A stretch of 64,000 nucleotides of DNA from an uncultured Clostridium sp. GTDB lineage: Bacteria; Bacillota; Clostridia; Clostridiales; Clostridiaceae. The stretch spans positions 52,060 to 116,059 of the forward strand of contig NZ_CAMTIG010000005.1 in assembly GCF_947072515.1 (NCBI RefSeq). Reading direction: 5' to 3'. Shown piece after piece: positions 59,100 through 64,000 of the stretch. The notes beneath the pieces were generated by a model. It did not search any database. It was not told the origin of the DNA and saw nothing but the letters and a program-made list of their open reading frames with translations. Made by a program: the position numbers and the translations under genes. Each line of letters opens with the position of its first letter. The stretch's first letter is position 1.

Positions 59100-60731
59100 T
59101 TATTCTACTGACATTAATAAGTAGTATAAAGGTTGTTCCCCTTTATATAACTGAATATCACATTCTTCAAATTTTGCTTCCATTTTTTCAACAAAGTTAT
59201 TAGCTTCTTCTTCTGTTACATCTTCTCCATAAAAAATAGTAATAAGCTCACTATCTTCATTTACAAGATTATCTAGAACTTTTTCTGCAACCTCTAACTT
59301 GTCTTCTCCAACTTCTCTTATCTTTCCTTCAACAAGACCAAGCATATTTCCTTCTTTTATTTCGATTCCATCCATTTCAGTATCCCTAACAGCATATGTT
59401 ACAGATCCTGTTTTAATAGTTTCTAAAAGGTCATTTAGCTCTCCAACATTCTCTTCAACTTCTCCATCTTTATTAAACATGGATAAAAGAGTTATTCCTT
59501 GTTGTATGCTAGTAGTTTTTATAACTACTATATTTTTTTCTGATATTTCAGCTGCTTGTTCTGCTGCCATTATTATATTTTTATTATTTGGGAAAACAAA
59601 TATATTTTCTGCATTTATTTTTTCTATGCTATCAATTATATCTTGAGTTGATGGATTCATAGTTTGCCCACCTTCAATAACAAAATCAGCTCCTAAATCT
59701 TTAAATATATTAGCTATTCCATTTCCCATAGCTACTGTTATGAAACCATATTTTTTTGCTTTTTCCATTTTCTTAGCATCTTCTCTTAATTCATTAGCCA
59801 TGATTTCTCTATGTTCTTCTCTCATATTATCAATTTTTATTTTTGATAATTCTCCAAACATAACAGCTTTTTCTAAAACTTTTCCTGGATTATTAGTATG
59901 AATATGAGTTTTTATTACATCATCATATCCAACAACTATCATTGAATCACCCATTGGTTCAATTAAATCTTGGAATTCTTTAGCCTTACTTGCATCACCT
60001 AAGATTATAAATTCAGTACAATATCCAAATTTAATGCTATCTGGATCAATTCCTGCACCTGCACTGGTTTTGTCTCCTCCACCAGCACCAATCTTAATAT
60101 CTTTAACTTCTGCTTGTATTCCTTCTTTTAAAGCTTCAGTCATTCCTGATAAAATTATATAAAGTCCCATTCCACCTGAATCTACAACTTTTGCCTTCTT
60201 TAAGGCTGGTAGCATTTCTGGTGTTTTATCAAGCATTACTTTTGCTTCTCTTGTTATATCTTCCATAAATGCAACAATTTCAATCTCATTTGATTTTGAA
60301 GCTGCTTCTGCAGTTGCTCTTATTACTGAAAGAATTGTTCCTTCTGTTGGTCTCATAACAGCTCTATATGCTGCTTTTGATCCTTCTTCAAATGCAATTG
60401 CTAATTCTTTATAATTAATAGTCTCTTTTCCTTCAAGACCTTTAGAAATTCCTCTTAATATTTGAGAAAGTATAACTCCTGAGTTTCCTCTAGCTCCCAT
60501 TAAGGCACCTTTAGCAAGTTTCTTCGAAACTTCACTTATAGACTCTGAATTAATATTCTCTATTTCTTTAACAGCTGCTTTAAATGTCATAGACATATTC
60601 GTCCCTGTATCTCCATCTGGAACCGGGAATACATTTAAAGCATTTACAAAATCACTTTCCTCAGCTAATCTGTTGCTCCCATTTACGACCATATTATAAA
60701 AATCACGGCCATTTATTTGTTTATATTCCAT
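59100..60731 (-). CDS. fakA: DAK-domain fatty acid kinase FakA (YloV-like)
   Basis: 543 aa. N-terminal DhaL-type kinase domain with PVPDGDTGTNMSMT (37-50, Mg-ATP-binding Asp residues) and GARGNSGVILSQILRG; a middle domain, then a C-terminal DegV-like/FakA-C region. FakA with FakB phosphorylates fatty acids; no fakB gene is in this window. Follows asp23. Confidence 0.93.
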   Translation of the reverse strand: MEYKQINGRDFYNMVVNGSNRLAEESDFVNALNVFPVPDGDTGTNMSMTFKAAVKEIENINSESISEVSKKLAKGALMGARGNSGVILSQILRGISKGLEGKETINYKELAIAFEEGSKAAYRAVMRPTEGTILSVIRATAEAASKSNEIEIVAFMEDITREAKVMLDKTPEMLPALKKAKVVDSGGMGLYIILSGMTEALKEGIQAEVKDIKIGAGGGDKTSAGAGIDPDSIKFGYCTEFIILGDASKAKEFQDLIEPMGDSMIVVGYDDVIKTHIHTNNPGKVLEKAVMFGELSKIKIDNMREEHREIMANELREDAKKMEKAKKYGFITVAMGNGIANIFKDLGADFVIEGGQTMNPSTQDIIDSIEKINAENIFVFPNNKNIIMAAEQAAEISEKNIVVIKTTSIQQGITLLSMFNKDGEVEENVGELNDLLETIKTGSVTYAVRDTEMDGIEIKEGNMLGLVEGKIREVGEDKLEVAEKVLDNLVNEDSELITIFYGEDVTEEEANNFVEKMEAKFEECDIQLYKGEQPLYYLLMSVE

Positions 60732-60742
60732 TAGTTTACCTC

Positions 60743-61093
60743 CTAGACTCTTACCGCTTGAACATTTACTGATATAGCTGAAACCTTTAGTCCAGTGTAG
60801 TTTTCTACATTATAACGTACCTTTTGAATAATGTTATTTGCTATAACAGATATTTTCATTCCGTACTCTACCATAATAAAAAGTTCAATATTTAATTTTT
60901 CATCTTCAGTTACTGTAAGTTTTACACCTTTGCTGAAGTTCTCTATTCTTATTAATTCCCAAAGTCCTTCTGCTGCACTTTTTGAAACCATTCCTACTAC
61001 TCCATAGCACTCCATTGTTGATAGTCCAACAATTTTAGCTATAACATCTTCTGAGTAATGTACTTTTCCGTTTTCTCTTGAAAATCCAACCAT
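60743..61093 (-). CDS. Asp23/Gls24 family envelope stress response protein (YloU)
   Basis: 116 aa Asp23/DUF322 protein, with VHYSEDVIAKIVGLSTMECYG and C-terminal NYTGLKVSAISVNVQAV. The role is poorly defined; it is linked to envelope stress in staphylococci. It precedes fakA as in Bacillus (yloU-yloV) and heads the asp23-fakA-recG-rsmD-coaD set. Confidence 0.93.
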   Translation of the reverse strand: MVGFSRENGKVHYSEDVIAKIVGLSTMECYGVVGMVSKSAAEGLWELIRIENFSKGVKLTVTEDEKLNIELFIMVEYGMKISVIANNIIQKVRYNVENYTGLKVSAISVNVQAVRV

Positions 61094-61124
61094 TACTATT
61101 CCTCCTATACTATATCATATGTAT

Positions 61125-61153
61125 ATTTTATCTTAGAAAACTATTTAATTCAA
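61125..61153 (-). promoter_or_regulatory. SigA-type promoter of asp23-fakA
   Basis: TTGAAT and TAAAAT with a 17-base spacer on the minus strand, divergent from the rpmB promoter. Confidence 0.7.
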
Positions 61154-61203
61154 GATTTATATTAATTTATATCTAATAATCCCGATATTTTTCTAAAATC
61201 CAC

Positions 61204-61233
61204 TTGCAAATTATATTTATATTGTGATATACT
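61204..61233 (+). promoter_or_regulatory. SigA-type promoter of rpmB
   Basis: TTGCAA and TATACT with an 18-base spacer on the plus strand. Confidence 0.7.
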
Positions 61234-61288
61234 GAATTCTGTCCTATTGAAGAGAATTTTATCTTCACTAATAAGGAGGTGTTTTCAA

Positions 61289-61480
61289 GTGGCAAGAAGA
61301 TGCGAAATTTGTAATAAAGGCGTTGTTGCAGGTGTACAATATAGTCACTCACATCGTCAATCAAAGAGAACTTGGGCTCCTAACATAAAAAAAGTTAAGG
61401 CTTTAGTTAACGGAACACCAAAAAGAGTTCACGTTTGTACTAGATGTTTAAGATCTGGTAAAGTTGAAAGAGCAATATAG
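61289..61480 (+). CDS. rpmB: Large ribosomal subunit protein bL28 (zinc form)
   Basis: 63 aa. Starts at GTG eight bases after GGAGGTG-type SD (GGAGG at 61275-61279); begins MARRCEICNKGVVAGVQ and keeps CEIC and CTRC zinc pairs. An ATG 14 codons upstream is in frame but lies before the SD. Divergent from asp23; convergent with spoVM. Confidence 0.97.
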   Translation: MARRCEICNKGVVAGVQYSHSHRQSKRTWAPNIKKVKALVNGTPKRVHVCTRCLRSGKVERAI

Positions 61481-61488
61481 TTCAAATA

Positions 61489-61525
61489 AAAAAAATGCTT
61501 TGCAATTTGCAAGAGCATTTTTTTT
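61489..61525. terminator. Bidirectional terminator between rpmB and spoVM
   Basis: AAAATGCT pairs with AGCATTTT, with a further TTGCAA/TTGCAA dyad inside the loop, and A-run/T-run on each side. Confidence 0.8.
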
Positions 61526-61553
61526 CTTTTCACATAATTTACTTATGTATTAT

Positions 61554-61622
61554 CTATTTTTTCCTAAAAATTCTAATTATTTTCGATAAAAATTTTGGTA
61601 ATTTTATAGCCATTATTTTCAT
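61554..61622 (-). CDS. spoVM: Stage V sporulation protein SpoVM
   Basis: 22-residue amphipathic peptide that marks the curved forespore membrane and recruits SpoIVA to build the coat. It begins MKIMAIKLPKFL, matching Bacillus SpoVM (MKFYTIKLPKFL) including Pro9, and ends with a basic IFRKK; it is four residues shorter than the Bacillus protein. SD AGGAGGG lies nine bases before the ATG. The location between rpmB and thiN is the Bacillus one. A candidate SigE promoter is upstream. Confidence 0.92.
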   Translation of the reverse strand: MKIMAIKLPKFLSKIIRIFRKK

Positions 61623-61660
61623 ATATATATCCCTCCTAGAAACTTTTTTCTATTAGTATA

Positions 61661-61685
61661 TATATATGCAAACTTTAAAATTTAT
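61661..61685 (-). promoter_or_regulatory. Candidate SigE promoter of spoVM
   Basis: CATATATA as -10 with ATA 14 bases upstream on the minus strand; spoVM is SigE-dependent in B. subtilis. Confidence 0.4.
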
Positions 61686-61706
61686 TTCTTCTTTTTTAAA
61701 TTTTAA

Positions 61707-62345
61707 TTAATCATTACTTAGTATTACTAAAAGTCTTCCTTTTTCAAAAGTAATTTGGACATCTTCATCTAAAAATTCATTACTGATTGCTCTAGGCTCT
61801 AAAAGCTTCAAATCATACTCTTCTAACTCATATTTAGCTCCCTTAATAGAAAATTTTTCTACTACTTCTGATAGAGCATGAAAAGAAAGAATTTTCCCTT
61901 CAGTCTTTTTTATTTTATCTCCACTTTTTCCCATAAACATAATATTATTATTATCTATAATTTCTAATTCAACATTGTCTTCCTCACTATTTAAAAATAA
62001 TCCAATGTTTCCTAAAAAATGGTCTACCCTTGTTCCTGTTGCACCTAATAAAAATATTTTTTTTACTTCTTTCATTTCTTTTGCTATATTATATGCTAAA
62101 TGAGTGTCTGTATAATCTTTATCCGAATTAAATCTTCTTACTTCCACTCCTTTTCTCTTAAAGTATTCTATAGCTTCTAAACTCCCAGAATCAAAATCTC
62201 CAACAATTAAATTTGGCTCTATTTCATATTTATAAAGTACATTACAGCCTTTATCTGCACCTATTATATAGGATACTTGATTTTTATATCTTAAAAGTAA
62301 TTCTTCACTTGGTTCTGTTCCTCCAGTTACTATTAAAATATTCAC
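61707..62345 (-). CDS. thiN: Thiamine pyrophosphokinase
   Basis: Converts thiamine to thiamine diphosphate. 212 aa with GADKGCNVLYKY, VGDFDSGS, and LGATGTRVDHFLGNI. GTG start overlapping the rpe end (TAAGTG), SD GGGGAG. No TPP riboswitch is seen; it belongs to the rsgA-rpe-thiN operon. Confidence 0.95.
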   Translation of the reverse strand: MNILIVTGGTEPSEELLLRYKNQVSYIIGADKGCNVLYKYEIEPNLIVGDFDSGSLEAIEYFKRKGVEVRRFNSDKDYTDTHLAYNIAKEMKEVKKIFLLGATGTRVDHFLGNIGLFLNSEEDNVELEIIDNNNIMFMGKSGDKIKKTEGKILSFHALSEVVEKFSIKGAKYELEEYDLKLLEPRAISNEFLDEDVQITFEKGRLLVILSND

Positions 62346-62996
62346 TTATCTAGTCTCCCCTAATAATTCTTCAATATTCTTTAAAATATCTCCTGAATAT
62401 ACTGCTGATCCTGCTACTGCAACATCTACACCAGCTTCATATGCTTCCTTTATATTATTTTTCTTAATTCCCCCATCAATTTCAATGATAAGATCTTTAT
62501 TGTATTTTTCCTTAAGCGCTTTTACTTCTTTTATTTTATCTAAAGAATATGAAATAAAACTTTGTCCTCCAAATCCCGGATTAACACTCATTATTAATAC
62601 CATATCTATAGTTTTAACTAAGTCATTTAATACACTTACAGGAGTTCCTGGATTTAAAACTACACCAGCTTTAACACCTTTAGATTTTATATACCCTATA
62701 GTTCTATCTATATGTCTATCAGCTTCATAATGTACTGTTATTATATCTGCACCCGCTTCTATAAAATCATCTACAAAGTTTCCTGGATTTTCAATCATTA
62801 AATGTACATCAAATATCTTATCTGTATATTTTCTTAAAGCTTTTACTATAGGTGCTCCTAATGTTATATTAGGTACAAAAGAACCGTCCATAACATCTAT
62901 ATGAATATATTCTGCCTTCGACTTATCTAATAAGCTTATTTCCTCTCCTAATTTTGCAAAATCTGCTGATAAAATTGATGGTGCTATTTTTATCAT
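62346..62996 (-). CDS. rpe: Ribulose-phosphate 3-epimerase
   Basis: Pentose phosphate pathway TIM barrel, 216 aa: [31 protein letters not shown], and [15 protein letters not shown] overlap with the rsgA stop indicates coupling. Confidence 0.97.
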   Translation of the reverse strand: MIKIAPSILSADFAKLGEEISLLDKSKAEYIHIDVMDGSFVPNITLGAPIVKALRKYTDKIFDVHLMIENPGNFVDDFIEAGADIITVHYEADRHIDRTIGYIKSKGVKAGVVLNPGTPVSVLNDLVKTIDMVLIMSVNPGFGGQSFISYSLDKIKEVKALKEKYNKDLIIEIDGGIKKNNIKEAYEAGVDVAVAGSAVYSGDILKNIEELLGETR

Positions 62997-63859
62997 TTAT
63001 ATTTCCTCCCACTCATTATTTCTTCTAATGTTCTTATATAAAAGTCATATCTAAATTTATTTATTTTTCCTTCTTGCACAGCACTTTTCACTGCACAATT
63101 TGGTTCTTTATAATGTAAACATCCTCTAAATTTACATGAATTATTATATTCATAAAAATCTGGAAAACTTTCTTTTAAATCTTCTTTTTTTATAAAGTCT
63201 ACATCTAGAGTAGAAAAACCAGGTGTATCTACAATGTAGCCTCCCTGTACTTCTATAAGTTCACTATGTCTTGTTGTATGTTTTCCTCTTCCTAATTTTT
63301 CACTTACTTCTCCCGTCTCCATATGCTCCCTATGAGTCATTTTATTTATTAAAGTTGACTTTCCTGCTCCTGAAGGTCCACATAAAACCGTAACATTATC
63401 TTTTATTTTTTCTCTTAATAGTTCTATTCCTTTTCCTTCTTTAGCATTTATAAATAGAACTTCATATCCAATTTCATTTATTTTTTCTTTTAACATATTT
63501 TTTTCATTTTCATCAACTAAATCAACTTTATTTAAACAAACTACTGCCTCTATATTATTACTTTCACATAATAATAAAAATCTATTTAATAAATCAAAAT
63601 TTAAATCTGGATTTTTTATTGCAAAAACAACGAAGGCTAATGTTACATTTGAAACTGTAGGTCTTATAAGTTCTGAACTTCTTTCTCTTATTTTCTCTAT
63701 TCTTCCTTTTCCTTTTTCTACTTCAATTTCAACATTATCACCTACCATAGGCTTTAAGCCTTGATATCTAAAGTTTCCTCTAGCCTTACATTCGATTATT
63801 TCATCTTCCGTTTTTATGTAATAAAATCCACCTATTCCCTTTAGTATTTTTCCTTTCAT
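62993..63859 (-). CDS. rsgA: Small ribosomal subunit biogenesis GTPase RsgA (YloQ)
   Basis: Checks 30S maturation. 288 aa: N-terminal OB fold; circularly permuted G domain with NKVDLVD before [14 protein letters not shown] and DTPGFS; C-terminal zinc knuckle ([14 protein letters not shown]). SD AGGAGG. In Bacillus it follows prkC, which would be off the right edge. Confidence 0.96.
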   Translation of the reverse strand: MKGKILKGIGGFYYIKTEDEIIECKARGNFRYQGLKPMVGDNVEIEVEKGKGRIEKIRERSSELIRPTVSNVTLAFVVFAIKNPDLNFDLLNRFLLLCESNNIEAVVCLNKVDLVDENEKNMLKEKINEIGYEVLFINAKEGKGIELLREKIKDNVTVLCGPSGAGKSTLINKMTHREHMETGEVSEKLGRGKHTTRHSELIEVQGGYIVDTPGFSTLDVDFIKKEDLKESFPDFYEYNNSCKFRGCLHYKEPNCAVKSAVQEGKINKFRYDFYIRTLEEIMSGRKYK

Positions 63860-63956
63860 ATTTCCTCCTATTTATATTATTCCTTTATAATATAACCTTT
63901 TTCATAAAATTTTACCACTTTTTTAAATAAAAAAGGCAATTGAATTTTAAAATGGA

Positions 63957-64000
63957 ACCTATAAAGTGGACACTTATAAAAAGTGCCTTCGCTTATAGGT
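63957..64000. repeat. 44-base nested palindrome at the right edge
   Basis: ACCTATAA and TTATAGGT (8 perfect, the right arm ending at the last base) enclose CACTT/AAGTG with a five-base loop. Upstream of rsgA. It may be a terminator or a dispersed repeat, truncated by the window. Confidence 0.45.

Noticed and set aside
61247..61288. Longer N-terminus for L28
   Set aside because: The upstream ATG precedes the GGAGG and adds residues not found in bL28; the GTG fits the family start exactly.
63877..63999. Minus-strand open frame of 40 codons entering from the right edge
   Set aside because: It could be the end of an upstream gene such as prkC, but the residues are basic and hydrophobic, unlike a PASTA domain, and the frame crosses the palindrome; coding is not supported.

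Overview
This window looks like the core chromosome of a low-GC, spore-forming Clostridium (Clostridium sensu stricto). The DNA is strongly AT-rich. Codon use favours A/T at third positions, and several genes start with TTG or GTG behind strong GGAGG ribosome binding sites. Sporulation genes (spoVM, ylbJ, a ytvI-like gene, ymxH/mlpA) sit among housekeeping genes in the order known from Bacillus subtilis and clostridia. I see no rRNA, tRNA, insertion sequence, prophage or CRISPR array. The species cannot be fixed from sequence reading alone.

Layout: nearly everything is on the minus strand, so operons read right to left. From right to left: (1) rsgA-rpe-thiN-spoVM, with rpmB divergent on the plus strand; (2) asp23-fakA-recG-rsmD-coaD and a coiled-coil gene, meeting plus-strand tmcAL-ylbJ; (3) pta-ackA, then ylbN(DUF177)-rpmF-plsX-acpP; (4) rnc-radical SAM-small membrane ORF-smc-ftsY-ylxM-ffh-rpsP-khpA-rimM-trmD-rplS (ribosome, SRP and chromosome segregation); (5) rbgA-rnhB, convergent with yraN, then comM-dprA-topA-codY; (6) rpsB-tsf-pyrH-frr-uppS-cdsA-ytvI-like-dxr-rseP-ispG-polC; (7) rimP-nusA-rnpM(ylxR)-L7Ae protein-infB-rbfA-nrnA-truB-ribF-rpsO-pnp; (8) mlpA-ymxH-dapG-tepA-ftsK, with ftsK cut by the left edge.

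The genes form a growth-core cluster: translation factors and ribosomal proteins, rRNA/tRNA maturation, RNA turnover, DNA replication and topology, membrane lipid and isoprenoid synthesis, protein targeting, acetate metabolism and the global regulator CodY. No novel gene system (defence island, biosynthetic cluster, mobile element) is visible. The interesting signals are small or regulatory. They include a 22-codon spoVM, a 30-residue membrane ORF ahead of smc, a long hairpin directly before rnc, a distant SD with an intervening hairpin at khpA, and CodY-box-like sites at pta/tmcAL and codY. There is also a promoter-plus-terminator leader before rimP-nusA, a dyad over the ylbN promoter, hairpins covering the SDs of tepA and topA, and structured ribosomal-protein leaders. 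No intergenic stretch exceeds 300 bases; the longest (15477-15723 and 39096-39335) are described as leader/promoter regions.
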